Positions 7,557 to 16,955 of a stretch of 64,000 nucleotides of DNA are shown here, in pieces. Location: NCBI GenBank assembly GCA_902362725.1, contig CABIXM010000012.1, positions 15,217-79,216 on the forward strand, given 5' to 3'. Position numbers and translations under genes: made by a program. The first letter of the stretch is position 1. Each line of letters opens with the position of its first letter. The notes under the pieces were generated by a model. It made no database searches. It saw nothing but the letters and a program-made list of their open reading frames with translations, and was not told the origin of the DNA. The stretch comes from Clostridiaceae bacterium (GTDB lineage: Bacteria; Bacillota; Clostridia; Lachnospirales; Lachnospiraceae).

Positions 7557-9982
7557 AGACAATAGGCAGGATTGCATATAGCAATGACAAAAGGAACAGG
7601 ACAAGAAGTATACTGATCATGATGGCAATCTGTCTGACCACGATGCTGCTTGTTATCATCAGTACTGTGGGAAATGGGGTAATTCATTTACAGAAAAGTC
7701 AGGCGGCAAGCTCATACGGAAGCAACTACGGCCTGTTTATCGCCATAGATGGTACGCAATTAAAAGAAGTGGAACACAGAGCTGAGATATCTGATATCGG
7801 CATCATGTGTACGGAGGGCATCCTGAAAGGAAATGAAAATGGCGGCTTTGTCAGTGCGGATGAAACGGTCAGGAAAATGCTTCCCTATAATCAGGAATAT
7901 GTGTTGAAGGAAGGTACCTATCCGGAAAAGGCGCAGGAAATTGCCGCAGGACGCGCTTTCTTTGATGCAGTGGGATACCATGATGTAAAGGTCGGAGACA
8001 CCGTAACATTGGAGTACCGTTCCGGCATGCAGTCGGAATACGCACCGGTGGAATTTACTGTCAGCGGGATTTTATATGACCGGGATGAATATACCATCGA
8101 GGCTTCCTATGTTGTATTCGGTTCGCAGGATTTTTATAATGAGCGTGTTGCGGAGGGTGACAGGCAATATAATATCTATTTTACCTTGAGCGATTCTGTA
8201 AATGTATCTATGAATAATGTTGCGCCTGTTATAAAAGAAATCGCGGATTCCTGCGGCATTGACCAGAAAAACGTGATCATCAATGACCTCTACCTGCAGT
8301 GGGTATTGCAGCCGAGCTATGAAATGATTGTGGTTTGTGGAACCCTGATCCTCGGAATCGTGCTGTTTTCCGTTGTGGTCATTTATAATATCTTCCAGGT
8401 CGGGATCGCCCAGAAGGTTCAGGAGTACGGAAAAATCAAGGCGCTGGGTGCAACCAGAAAGCAGATGAAGCAGTTGATCTTTCGTGAGGGCATTCTTCTG
8501 GCGGTTCCTTCGATACCGCTGGGGCTGCTGTTTGGTTTCCTGATTGCAAAAGTCAGCTTCAACTGGCTGGTGGAGCAGGGAAATCTGGTATCGTCCGGAA
8601 TCAAGAACCATCAGGTGCCTCTGTTTTCACTGACAATTATGCTCATCTGCATTTTTGTATCGTTTCTTACGGTCGTTTTGGCTTTGCGCAAACCCATGAA
8701 AATTGTTTCTCGGATTTCACCCATCGAAGCGACACGGTATCTTGACGGCTCCAAAACGCAAAAACAGGGCAGACGAAAAGGCAGAAAAGATGTCACCGTT
8801 TTCTCCATGGCAATGGCAAATGTGACAGGCAATCCGAAAAGAACCATTGCTACGATTCTTACCATGGGGCTTTCCTGTGTATTGTTTGTAATTATCTCTA
8901 ATTATGTTGGGAATATTGACACGGAGCACGAGGCGCGGATTGCAATCAACCATGGACAATTTGAGTTGCAGCTGGATTATTCCCAGAATTATGATGAAGC
9001 CTATTCGGAGAATAATCTGGACACAATCCTACAGAACAACCCACTGAATGATTCTTTGATTAAAGAAATCAAATCCATCCCCGGTGTAACGGATGTACTG
9101 ACGAGAGAAATCGTCTCTGCAGATTTGAACGGAACAAAATTTCCGGTTGCAATCGTAAATCAAGAGGATTTTGAAATGATGCGCGGGGATGGCGATATCG
9201 GTTCCATGGACTATGCACAGGCTGTCAAAAACGGGGATGTTTTCTTTGGCTGGTCCATGTGGATGGAAGCTGACGGGTATTCTGCGGGTGCACCGATTAC
9301 ATTCAACTTTGATAACGGAAGCGGAACCTATACCTATCATGGAAAAATCGCAGGCTCCTTTGTAAGCGCGGACACTTATCTGGTCATTCCGGAAGAAGTA
9401 TACCGCTCTGTAAATCCGAAAGGGACATCTTATGGATACCTGTGGGTGGATTGTGCTAAAAAAGATGTGGCATCTGTAGAGCAAAGCCTGAATGACCTGC
9501 TCTCCGATACTTCTCATATCAAGCTGAACACCTATCACGCAGAATTGCAAACCGCAGAATACGCAAGCCGTATGATGAAGCTTGGCTGCTATCTGTTCAT
9601 GGCAATTGTCGGTCTCATTGGGTTTATGAATCTGGCAAACACCATGATCATCAATATCACCACGAAGAAGCAGGAATACGGTGTGCTGCAAGCGGTAGGC
9701 ATGACCAATAAGCAGTTGAATCTGAGCTTACAAATACAGGGCTTGATTTTTACGGTTGGCACCATCTGCGTCGCACTTGCTGCCGGTCTGCCTCTTGGCT
9801 ATGCACTGTTTTCCTATGCGAAGCATAATAGGATTTTTGGAATGAACGTTTATCACGTTCCTCTTATCCCGATTCTTGTTATGATTCTTCTGGTTGGTAT
9901 TCTACAAATTGTGCTTTCCTGTGTTTTAAGCAGTAATCTGAAAAAGGAAACGCTGGTAGAAAGAATAAGGTATCAGGGATAG
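7553..9982 (+). CDS. FtsX-family permease with two FtsX blocks
   Basis: 809 residues. A first membrane helix near residues 20-40 is followed by a MacB-like extracytoplasmic domain, then three helices (about residues 260-380). A second helix, a second large outer domain (about 450-680) and three C-terminal helices complete the protein. EYGKIKALGATRKQM and EYGVLQAVGMTNKQL are the paired FtsX coupling segments. Works with the ATPase just upstream. The substrate cannot be told from sequence. Confidence 0.9.
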   Translation: MKTIGRIAYSNDKRNRTRSILIMMAICLTTMLLVIISTVGNGVIHLQKSQAASSYGSNYGLFIAIDGTQLKEVEHRAEISDIGIMCTEGILKGNENGGFVSADETVRKMLPYNQEYVLKEGTYPEKAQEIAAGRAFFDAVGYHDVKVGDTVTLEYRSGMQSEYAPVEFTVSGILYDRDEYTIEASYVVFGSQDFYNERVAEGDRQYNIYFTLSDSVNVSMNNVAPVIKEIADSCGIDQKNVIINDLYLQWVLQPSYEMIVVCGTLILGIVLFSVVVIYNIFQVGIAQKVQEYGKIKALGATRKQMKQLIFREGILLAVPSIPLGLLFGFLIAKVSFNWLVEQGNLVSSGIKNHQVPLFSLTIMLICIFVSFLTVVLALRKPMKIVSRISPIEATRYLDGSKTQKQGRRKGRKDVTVFSMAMANVTGNPKRTIATILTMGLSCVLFVIISNYVGNIDTEHEARIAINHGQFELQLDYSQNYDEAYSENNLDTILQNNPLNDSLIKEIKSIPGVTDVLTREIVSADLNGTKFPVAIVNQEDFEMMRGDGDIGSMDYAQAVKNGDVFFGWSMWMEADGYSAGAPITFNFDNGSGTYTYHGKIAGSFVSADTYLVIPEEVYRSVNPKGTSYGYLWVDCAKKDVASVEQSLNDLLSDTSHIKLNTYHAELQTAEYASRMMKLGCYLFMAIVGLIGFMNLANTMIINITTKKQEYGVLQAVGMTNKQLNLSLQIQGLIFTVGTICVALAAGLPLGYALFSYAKHNRIFGMNVYHVPLIPILVMILLVGILQIVLSCVLSSNLKKETLVERIRYQG

Positions 9983-10100
9983 CAAGTATTGCTGGGATAT
10001 CCTCAGTATCATAACAGGAATTAAAAGCACTTGGCTTCAAAAAGTTTTGTACTTTTGACAAAATGCAACCGATTTTTCATCAATTATAATAAATTTGATT

Positions 10101-10136
10101 AAGCAGCCTGTGTGTAATGAAGCATACAGGCTGCTT
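10101..10136 (+). terminator. Terminator after the ABC operon
   Basis: AAGCAGCCTGT and ACAGGCTGCTT (10101-10136) form an 11-bp stem followed by GCATTTTA. Confidence 0.7.
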
Positions 10137-10141
10137 GCATT

Positions 10142-10309
10142 TTATAACTCTAATGAATCTTCTGCATCTACCCACATCTGTAAATTGCCCTCAAGATATA
10201 ATCTCGCATATTCAAGTGGTTCATCGACTGCAAGTGAAGTCAATGCACAGTCTGATCTGGGTGTGGTTTTTAAATCCTTTTCGGCTTCCCAGCAGTCAAT
10301 GCGAAGCAT
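10142..10309 (-). pseudogene. Small reading frame, probably a 3' gene remnant
   Basis: 55 codons from ATG at 10309; the frame stays open upstream for about 15 more codons without another start. The sequence (MLRIDCWEAEKDLK, later PLEYARLYLEGNLQMWVDAE) has coding character, but there is no ribosome site. I do not recognise a family. It lies among other broken genes, so a C-terminal remnant is more likely than an intact gene. Confidence 0.35.
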
Positions 10310-10422
10310 ATAGCCAAAGGCTCGTGTTGTGGAACAGAATGGAAAGCTAAAACGCTATCGTAATCGAGAAGATGAAATACTCTTTATGGATTTACTCTTG
10401 TACCGAGCAGATATATTGAGTT

Positions 10423-10890
10423 TTAGTGGCTTAATTGGGTTACCAGCAAGTCCTTTGTTTCATTAAGCCTATCAATTTCCTGCAAATTATGAAGTATTGT
10501 TGAAAATACTATACTCAACTTATGCTCAAGTTGTTGCAATGTATTGTCTGAAGGTGTTGGAAGCTCATATTTTTCAAAAGAGGTCTTGTTAATGTTTATC
10601 ATTGTTGAGCTTCCCTCGCCTAATGTTCTTAATTCTGCGGTATGAGCTTTTATCGAAAAATACAGGAAACATGGATATTTTGAAATTACCGCATTTATTT
10701 GTTGATTGGTTTGTGCAATATATGATGTTAATGCCACTTCACCAGCATTTGCACCAATGCAAGCAACAACAAACGTATTTTCAGGAATATATTTATTCTT
10801 CTGACTATCAGCTTCCGCTTTTGAAAGAGAACATTCAGAACTGGTAATATATACATTTCCGTGCATATCAGGTGTTTTTATAAATGGAAT
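10423..10890 (-). pseudogene. hsdS: Type I restriction specificity subunit (HsdS), C-terminal fragment
   Basis: About 155 residues of an HsdS target-recognition domain and its C-terminal helix. Telling segments are GANAGEVALTSYIAQTNQQ, LRTLGEGSSTMININKTSFE and the closing helix QQLEHKLSIVF. The first target-recognition domain and start are missing, and no hsdM or hsdR is nearby. The homology appears to begin near 10880, where an unrelated cupin fragment on the other strand takes over, so this is a deletion or recombination junction. Confidence 0.7.
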
Positions 10891-10892
10891 CT

Positions 10893-11045
10893 GGGACAGG
10901 TGAATATGAAGATAATGAAGGAAATCGCTATATATTAAATCCTGGTGATTCGGCATGTGCCTATGACGGTGAGAAGCATGCTATCAAAAATGTAGGAAAT
11001 GAGCCGTTGGTTCTGGTTGCAGTTATTCCGTTTACACAGAAGTAA
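10893..11045 (+). pseudogene. Cupin-domain protein, C-terminal fragment
   Basis: The plus-strand frame ending at TAA 11043-11045 encodes about 50 residues, including a cupin-like NPGDSACAYDGEKHAIKNVG and a final VAVIPFTQK. No start or upstream half is present. The frame merges into the hsdS fragment at about 10890. Together these mark a decayed junction. Confidence 0.5.
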
Positions 11046-11075
11046 AAAGCATATTACATTGAAAGTCAAAAGGAG

Positions 11076-11122
11076 AAAGGGCATAGATATAAAAAGACAA
11101 TACATATTTCTATGCCCTTTTT
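11076..11122. terminator. Bidirectional terminator
   Basis: AAAGGGCATAGA (11076-11087) pairs perfectly with TCTATGCCCTTT (11109-11120), with T or A tracts on both sides. It ends the GntR gene on the minus strand. Confidence 0.75.
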
Positions 11123-11129
11123 GTGTAAA

Positions 11130-11843
11130 TCAACGGCCTTGCAAAAATATGTGATATTTATATTTATCTGATACGAACCGTGAAATTGTATATTCGAACG
11201 GTGTGTCATTAATATAGGAAATTCGCTCGCTGCAAAGCAAAGGGGAATCGGACGGAATATTTAATATTAGCGATTCGGTAAAAGAGGCCTTTTTGGCATA
11301 TAATGTTTCCTCTGCAGTAGTCAACACAATATTGAACTTGGATTCAAGGAAGTGATACAGTCCGGAGAAGATCTCTGAGGACTCGCTGAAACCAGGCAGG
11401 AAAGCAGCTACCAGGTAATTGGTTATATAGGCTGTGGGTATGTCGTCAGAACAGATTATGCGGTCAATTTTATATACTTGTTCATCTTGAGACAGGCATA
11501 ATACAGCACGTACGGTATCAGGGGCGGATATTTGTTCTATATGGTAATTTTTTGTGGTAACGATGTGACCGTTTTGCTTTAAGGTTTCTGAAATTGATGT
11601 AATCTTGTTCAGATGCTGAGTGGTGCTGAAATCCTGAACAACAGTGCCGTATCCCTGTTTGACTGATAGTAAGCCTTCGTTTACTAAAAGTGAGATGGCT
11701 TTTCGGATAGTGGTGCGACTCACAGAATAGATATCTTCAAGTTCTGACTCAGTGGGAATTAAAGTACCAATTGGATATGTTTTGTTTAAAATATTACTTT
11801 TCAAGTCGGTATAGACTGATTGATAAAGTGATGTTTTTTGCAT
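11130..11843 (-). CDS. GntR-family regulator with UTRA ligand domain
   Basis: 237 residues. The N-terminal winged helix holds LIPTESELEDIYSVSRTTIR, typical of GntR. The C-terminal UTRA domain (about residues 90-235) ends with CSERISYINDTPFEYTISR. AAAAAGGAG precedes the start. The gene diverges from the sugar kinase/aldolase operon over a 300-bp AT-rich region, so it most likely represses that operon and is released by a sugar phosphate. Confidence 0.88.
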   Translation of the reverse strand: MQKTSLYQSVYTDLKSNILNKTYPIGTLIPTESELEDIYSVSRTTIRKAISLLVNEGLLSVKQGYGTVVQDFSTTQHLNKITSISETLKQNGHIVTTKNYHIEQISAPDTVRAVLCLSQDEQVYKIDRIICSDDIPTAYITNYLVAAFLPGFSESSEIFSGLYHFLESKFNIVLTTAEETLYAKKASFTESLILNIPSDSPLLCSERISYINDTPFEYTISRFVSDKYKYHIFLQGR

Positions 11844-12016
11844 AACAGACTCCTTTTTGAGTAAATAAAATTCTGGTTTATATATAATATATCATATAAA
11901 TGTAAAGGTTACAATGTTTAACGCAAGATCATATATATTTTTTTACAGAAACCATATAAAGTAACTAAAAAATATCTAATATAGCAGAAAAGTATGGGAT
12001 ATATATCTAAAACATA

Positions 12017-12045
12017 TTGACGTAGCAGAGATATTATGGTAAAGT
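12017..12045 (+). promoter_or_regulatory. Probable promoter of the kinase-aldolase operon
   Basis: TTGACG (12017-12022), a 17-bp spacer and TAAAGT (12040-12045) lie in the AT-rich divergent region 96 bp before the first gene. The rest of 11844-12140 holds no gene; several ATATATCT-like stretches could be GntR sites. Confidence 0.45.
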
Positions 12046-12140
12046 ATGCATAAAGATAATTACCTATCGCGAAAATAAAGTTTGTGTCAGGATATATTGA
12101 TTCCGGGGTATGCGGATCATAAGACGGGGCGGAGAAATTT

Positions 12141-12341
12141 ATGATGATGTTGCGTGCATATTATAAGCTGGGAGGAATTCAGCATCAACCGAATGTGGTT
12201 GATATTGATAAATTAAAAGATGCACAGATTCATCCGGAGGAATATAAAGATCTGATTATCCGTATGTGGGGAGTAAGTGCACATTTTGTGGATTTACCTA
12301 AGGATGTGCAGGATGAGTTTATTGCCCGTTACGATTTCTGA
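12141..12341 (+). CDS. Stand-alone glycyl-radical domain protein (66 residues)
   Basis: The whole protein matches the C-terminal glycyl-radical loop of pyruvate formate-lyase-type enzymes: GGIQHQPNVV, then HPEEYKDLIIRMWGVSAHFV, then QDEFIARYDF. The likely radical glycine is Gly44, in RMWGV where the family usually has RVxGY. An in-frame stop lies at 12120 and a GGGGCGGAG site precedes the start, so it looks like a designed small gene rather than an obvious truncation. It may act like the GrcA/YfiD spare part that repairs a cleaved glycyl-radical enzyme, or be the relic of a lost enzyme. Confidence 0.65.
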   Translation: MMMLRAYYKLGGIQHQPNVVDIDKLKDAQIHPEEYKDLIIRMWGVSAHFVDLPKDVQDEFIARYDF

Positions 12342-12360
12342 AAGGTAGGAGGATAAAAAA

Positions 12361-13869
12361 TTGAAAGTAATAGCCTATGATTTAGGAACAGGTGGGGTTA
12401 AAGCGTCGCTATACAATGAAAAAATGGAGACTTTGGCTAAGTCATTTGTTGAGTATAGTACAAATTATGTCGGCCGCTTACACGAACAGAACATTGAAGA
12501 TTGGTGGAACGGCGTAGCAACCAGTACCAGAAAACTTTTGGCAGATAGCAGTACCTCTGCAGATGAAGTTCGGGCAGTTGCTTTATCCGGTCATAGTCTT
12601 GTGTCAATTCCATTAGACACGAATAACAGCCCCCTGGAAATGCATGTTCCGATTTGGTCGGATGGAAGAGCAGTAGATGAAACACAGGAGTTTTTCAAAA
12701 GTATACCTTATGAAGAATGGTATATGACTACCGGAAATGGCTTTCCGCCGGAATGTTATCCTGTATTTAAGCTTATGTGGTTAAAAAAGCATAAACGGGA
12801 AATCTATGACAAAACATGCAAGGTGGCAGGCTCTAAAGATTATATAAATCTTTTGCTGACAGGTAATCTTTGTACAGATTATTCTTATGCTTCCGGAAGC
12901 GGTGTGTACGATTTAAGAAAACAGATGTATCGTAAGGATTTTCTCAGAGTTGCAAATTTGAAGGAAGATCTTTTCCCGCAAATAGTTGAGTCACATAGCA
13001 TAGTTGGCTATATCACGGATGAAGCTGCTAAGTTTATTGGGCTTAAAAGTGGTACAGCGGTCGCCTGTGGCGGTGTGGATAATGGGTGTATGGCATTAGG
13101 TGCAGTGGGAGCAGAAGAAAAGAAAATTTATCTTTCTTTGGGTTCATCAAGCTGGGTGCCTGTTAATTCCAGAAAGCCGGTTTTAGATTTTAAAACAAAG
13201 CCGTATGTTTTTGCACATATTGAAAAGGATATGTATACATCGGCATATTCTATTTTCGCAGGTGGAAGTTCGTATCGGTGGATTAAGGATGTTATTTCAG
13301 ATGGCAATACCAGGGATTATGAATGGCTAAATGCTCAGGCAGCAATGTCCCCGGTAGGAGCAAATGGAGTAATATTTAATCCAAGCCTTGCAGGAGGAAC
13401 TACACAGGATCGAAGTGTTAACATAAAAGGAGGATTTATAGGCTTGACACTTGGTGTAAAGCAGAAGGATTTGATTCGCGCTGTTATGGAAGGCGTGGCG
13501 CTGAATTTGAAGTATTCGGTTGACCTTTTATCCCAGCAGACAGAAATCAGTGATGAAATTCTCATTTGTGGCGGAGGCAGTAAGAGTGATCTGTGGCTTT
13601 CTATTTTTGCAGATGTATTTAATATGAAAATTAGAAAAACCAATGTTGATCAGGATGCGGCTTCTTTGGGTGCAGCAGCGATTGCCATGCGCAGTATTGG
13701 CTTATGGCAGGATTATCATTTAATACCACATCTTCATAAACTTGAAAAATTAACGCTTCCGGATAAAGAAAATACTGAAAAATATAAAAAAATACAGAAA
13801 AAATTTCTTAAGGTAGCTGATATGTTGGCACAATTAGGAGATGAATTTGTTGAAATAGACAATCAATAA
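12361..13869 (+). CDS. FGGY-family carbohydrate kinase (xylulokinase-like)
   Basis: TTG start at 12361, 8 nt after GTAGGAGG. 502 residues. The first phosphate motif is DLGTGGVKASLYN (residues 7-19); WSDGRA (99-104) lies in the sugar-binding region; catalytic Asp240 lies in CGGVDNG; and an adenosine-binding ICGGGSKSDLW segment follows. It phosphorylates a ketose or polyol. Its partner, a deoxyribose-phosphate-type aldolase 15 bp downstream, suggests a product that is then split into two- and three-carbon units. The exact sugar is not determined. Confidence 0.88.
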   Translation: MKVIAYDLGTGGVKASLYNEKMETLAKSFVEYSTNYVGRLHEQNIEDWWNGVATSTRKLLADSSTSADEVRAVALSGHSLVSIPLDTNNSPLEMHVPIWSDGRAVDETQEFFKSIPYEEWYMTTGNGFPPECYPVFKLMWLKKHKREIYDKTCKVAGSKDYINLLLTGNLCTDYSYASGSGVYDLRKQMYRKDFLRVANLKEDLFPQIVESHSIVGYITDEAAKFIGLKSGTAVACGGVDNGCMALGAVGAEEKKIYLSLGSSSWVPVNSRKPVLDFKTKPYVFAHIEKDMYTSAYSIFAGGSSYRWIKDVISDGNTRDYEWLNAQAAMSPVGANGVIFNPSLAGGTTQDRSVNIKGGFIGLTLGVKQKDLIRAVMEGVALNLKYSVDLLSQQTEISDEILICGGGSKSDLWLSIFADVFNMKIRKTNVDQDAASLGAAAIAMRSIGLWQDYHLIPHLHKLEKLTLPDKENTEKYKKIQKKFLKVADMLAQLGDEFVEIDNQ

Positions 13870-13884
13870 AGGGGGAAATACATA

Positions 13885-14622
13885 ATGAAGGAATCGATTA
13901 ATCTGCAGGAAATTGGACGCATTATGGATGTTAGTACAGTAAGAACAGATGTCACTTTTACGGAAGTAAAACAGATGTTAGATATTGTAAAAAAATATCA
14001 CTGTATTTGTGCAAGCCCAATGCCGTGTTTTACTAAATATACGGTTGATCAGCTAAAGGATTATCCGGATATTGTTACAACGGGCGTGGTAGGATTTCCT
14101 GGTGGAGCAGAGACTACATTTGTAAAAACAGCAACGGCAAAGGAATTAATTTCACTGGGGTGCGAAGAAATTGATATGGTAATTAATGTAAGTGCACTCA
14201 AATCAGGATTGTATCAGATGGTGGAAGATGATATCAAAGCCGTTGTGGATGCTGCTAATGGTTATCCGGTAAAAACAATTTTGGAAATCTGCTATTTAAC
14301 GGATGATGAGATTAAAAGAGCAAGTGAAATTGGAGTTAAGGCAGGAGCAACCTATATCAAGACAGGTACAGGTTGGGGACCGAAACCTACAACGGTTGAA
14401 ACAGTGAAATTGATTCGTTCTGTTATTGGAAACAGCGCCAAAATTAAGGCTGCTGGCGGTGTTCGTTCCCTGGATGTTCTGATTGAAATGGTTGATGCAG
14501 GGTGTGATCGTTTTGGAGTAGGGGTTCGTTCTGCATCCACAATTTTAGAGGAGGCCTATAAAAGGGCTGGAATAGAGCCGCCGGTTCTTTGTACTGAATT
14601 TAGTGAAAATGACAATTATTAA
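13885..14622 (+). CDS. deoC: Deoxyribose-phosphate aldolase family protein
   Basis: 245 residues of TIM-barrel aldolase. Asp97 in EEIDMVINV, Schiff-base Lys159 in YIKTGTGW and Lys188 in KIKAAGGVR match the catalytic trio of DeoC. AAGGGGG precedes the start. The family normally splits 2-deoxyribose 5-phosphate to acetaldehyde and glyceraldehyde 3-phosphate. Next to an FGGY kinase and without nucleoside genes, it may act on another phosphorylated sugar. Confidence 0.88.
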   Translation: MKESINLQEIGRIMDVSTVRTDVTFTEVKQMLDIVKKYHCICASPMPCFTKYTVDQLKDYPDIVTTGVVGFPGGAETTFVKTATAKELISLGCEEIDMVINVSALKSGLYQMVEDDIKAVVDAANGYPVKTILEICYLTDDEIKRASEIGVKAGATYIKTGTGWGPKPTTVETVKLIRSVIGNSAKIKAAGGVRSLDVLIEMVDAGCDRFGVGVRSASTILEEAYKRAGIEPPVLCTEFSENDNY

Positions 14623-14749
14623 ATTAGGGAATGCTGAGAGAGGATTATGATTGTAGATATCATTTGATGATTGGCAGGAGTATTCGGATTAAACGGCAGC
14701 CTTTTGAAAAATTTATTGATAAGGTCGAACAGATATAGAAGTCGACAAG

Positions 14750-14793
14750 GCGTCTCAAGTGTGATATTATTTAACGGTACACATTCGAGGCGC
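14750..14793 (+). terminator. Probable terminator between deoC and hisH
   Basis: GCGTCTCAAGTGTG and CACATTCGAGGCGC pair imperfectly (with G-U pairs) around a 16-nt loop. The spacer 14623-14854 has otherwise only a short decayed frame. Confidence 0.5.
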
Positions 14794-14854
14794 TTTGTGT
14801 AATAGCCAAGAATTTAATTAGAGTAACAGCGGCAACGATAGGAGATGACAATCA

Positions 14855-15466
14855 ATGATAGCGATAATAGACTACGACGCGGGTAACTTAAAGAGCGTGG
14901 AAAAAGCATTGCTGGCCCTGGGCGAAGACGTGCTGGTAACCCGTGACAGGGAAAAACTTCTGGCAGCCGATAAAGTAATTCTTCCGGGCGTAGGCAATTT
15001 CGGGGACGCCATGGAAAAGCTGAAAAGCTATGGACTGGTTCCGGTGATTCACGAGCTGGCAGAGATGGGAAAGCCCTTCCTTGGCATCTGTCTGGGTCTG
15101 CAGCTTTTATTTGAGCGAAGTGATGAAGCGCCGGGTGTGGAGGGACTTGGAATCCTGAAAGGCGAGATTGTGCGGATTCCCGATGGAGAGGAGCTGAAGG
15201 TACCCCATATCGGTTGGAATTCTCTGCATTTGCAGAATGGCGGCCGATTGTTCCGGAATTTGCCGGAGGAGCCTTATGTGTACTTCGTCCATTCCTACTA
15301 TCTGAAGGCGGAGGATCCTGAGATCGTGAAGGCGACCACCGAGTACGGCGTGACGATAGACGCCTCCGTAGAGCAGGGCAATGTGTTTGCCTGCCAGTTC
15401 CATCCGGAGAAGAGCAGCCGGGTGGGCCTGAAGATACTGGAAAATTTCGCGAAGCTGGAGGGTTAG
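14855..15466 (+). CDS. hisH: Imidazole glycerol phosphate synthase, glutaminase subunit
   Basis: 203 residues. Nucleophile Cys79 in GICLGLQLL and the His183/Glu185 pair in QFHPEKSS complete the class I amidotransferase triad. It releases ammonia from glutamine and feeds HisF in histidine synthesis. TAGGAG precedes the start. hisF begins 2 bp after its stop. Here hisHF stands without the rest of the his operon, which also occurs in other Firmicutes. Full length. Confidence 0.95.
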   Translation: MIAIIDYDAGNLKSVEKALLALGEDVLVTRDREKLLAADKVILPGVGNFGDAMEKLKSYGLVPVIHELAEMGKPFLGICLGLQLLFERSDEAPGVEGLGILKGEIVRIPDGEELKVPHIGWNSLHLQNGGRLFRNLPEEPYVYFVHSYYLKAEDPEIVKATTEYGVTIDASVEQGNVFACQFHPEKSSRVGLKILENFAKLEG

Positions 15467-15468
15467 AC

Positions 15469-16227
15469 ATGTTTACCAAACGAATCATTCCCTGCCTGGA
15501 CGTACACGCGGGCCGCGTGGTGAAGGGCGTGAATTTTGTGAACTTACGGGACGCGGGCGATCCGGTGGAGATCGCGGCGGCCTATGACGCGGCCGGGGCG
15601 GACGAGCTGGTGTTCCTGGATATCACAGCCTCCTCTGACGCAAGAAATACGGTGGTGGATATGGTACGCCGGGTGGCCGAAAAGGTCTTTATTCCCTTTA
15701 CTGTGGGCGGCGGTATCCGTACCGTGGATGATTTCAGGGCGCTGCTCCGGGAAGGCGCGGACAAAATATCTGTGAACAGCGCAGCCATTATGCGGCCGGA
15801 GCTCATCAGCGAAGCGGCGGACAAGTTCGGCAGCCAGTGCGTAGTAGTAGCCATCGACGCCAAGCGGCGGCCTGATGGCGGCTGGAATATCTATAAAAAC
15901 GGCGGCCGTGTGGATATGGGCATCGACGCGGTGGAATGGGCCATGAAGGCCGATAAGCTGGGAGCTGGCGAGATCCTGCTGACTAGCATGGACTGTGATG
16001 GAACCAAGAACGGCTACGATTTGGAACTGACCCGTACCATCGCGGAAAATGTGTCCATTCCGGTCATCGCCTCCGGTGGCGCGGGAACGAAGGAGCATTT
16101 CTACGATGCTCTGACCGAAGGCAAGGCGGATGCTGTGCTGGCGGCATCTCTGTTCCATTATAAGGAGCTGGAGATCAGCAACCTGAAGGGATATCTGCGG
16201 GAACGCGGCGTATCTGTACGGTTATAG
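15469..16227 (+). CDS. hisF: Imidazole glycerol phosphate synthase, cyclase subunit
   Basis: 252 residues, TIM barrel. Catalytic Asp11 in [13 protein letters not shown] and Asp130 in VVAIDAKR are present, as are the phosphate-binding GGGIR and SGGAG turns. It uses HisH-derived ammonia to close the imidazole ring, giving IGP and AICAR. Co-transcribed with hisH and probably with ung downstream. Confidence 0.96.
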   Translation: MFTKRIIPCLDVHAGRVVKGVNFVNLRDAGDPVEIAAAYDAAGADELVFLDITASSDARNTVVDMVRRVAEKVFIPFTVGGGIRTVDDFRALLREGADKISVNSAAIMRPELISEAADKFGSQCVVVAIDAKRRPDGGWNIYKNGGRVDMGIDAVEWAMKADKLGAGEILLTSMDCDGTKNGYDLELTRTIAENVSIPVIASGGAGTKEHFYDALTEGKADAVLAASLFHYKELEISNLKGYLRERGVSVRL

Positions 16228-16280
16228 GAAATAAGGGCGCCAAGAACTAATATACAGATTTTTACAGGAGACAAAAGAGT

Positions 16281-16955
16281 ATGTCAATGATTCAAAATGA
16301 CTGGCTGGCTCCGCTGAAACCGGAGTTTGCCAAGCCCTATTATGCGGAGCTTTTTCAGTTCGTGAAAAATGAGTATGCGACCCGGCAGATTTTTCCGCCT
16401 GCGGACGATATCTTCAATGCCTTTCACCTGACGCCGCTCCATGAGGTGAAGGTGGTGATCCTGGGCCAGGATCCCTACCATAATGACGGCCAGGCTCATG
16501 GTCTGTGCTTCTCCGTGAAGCCAGATGTGGATATTCCGCCGTCGCTGGTGAATATCTATCAGGAGCTGCACGATGATCTGGGTTGCTACATTCCCAATAA
16601 CGGCTACCTGACCAAATGGGCGAAGCAGGGCGTGCTGATGCTGAACACAGTGCTGACCGTCCGGGCGCACCAGGCCAATTCCCACCGGGGGATGGGCTGG
16701 GAGCAGTTCACCGACGCGGCCATCCGCATCTTAAATGAGCAGGATCGTCCCATCGTCTTTATTCTCTGGGGCAGTCCGGCCCAGAAGAAAGCCCAGATGC
16801 TGAACAACCCGAAGCATCTGATTCTGAAGGCGCCCCATCCGAGTCCGCTGTCTGCGTACAGAGGATTCTTCGGAAGCCGCCCCTTCAGTCAGACAAATGA
16901 ATTTTTAGTAAAAAACGGCCTGGAGCCGATAGATTGGCAGATTGAAAATGTGTAA
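16281..16955 (+). CDS. ung: Uracil-DNA glycosylase
   Basis: 224 residues, family 1. The water-activating motif GQDPYHNDGQAHG starts at residue 62 and the DNA-intercalation motif HPSPLSAYRGFFG is near the end. It removes uracil from DNA for base-excision repair. ACAGGAG precedes the ATG. The next gene overlaps its end by a few bases. Confidence 0.96.
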   Translation: MSMIQNDWLAPLKPEFAKPYYAELFQFVKNEYATRQIFPPADDIFNAFHLTPLHEVKVVILGQDPYHNDGQAHGLCFSVKPDVDIPPSLVNIYQELHDDLGCYIPNNGYLTKWAKQGVLMLNTVLTVRAHQANSHRGMGWEQFTDAAIRILNEQDRPIVFILWGSPAQKKAQMLNNPKHLILKAPHPSPLSAYRGFFGSRPFSQTNEFLVKNGLEPIDWQIENV

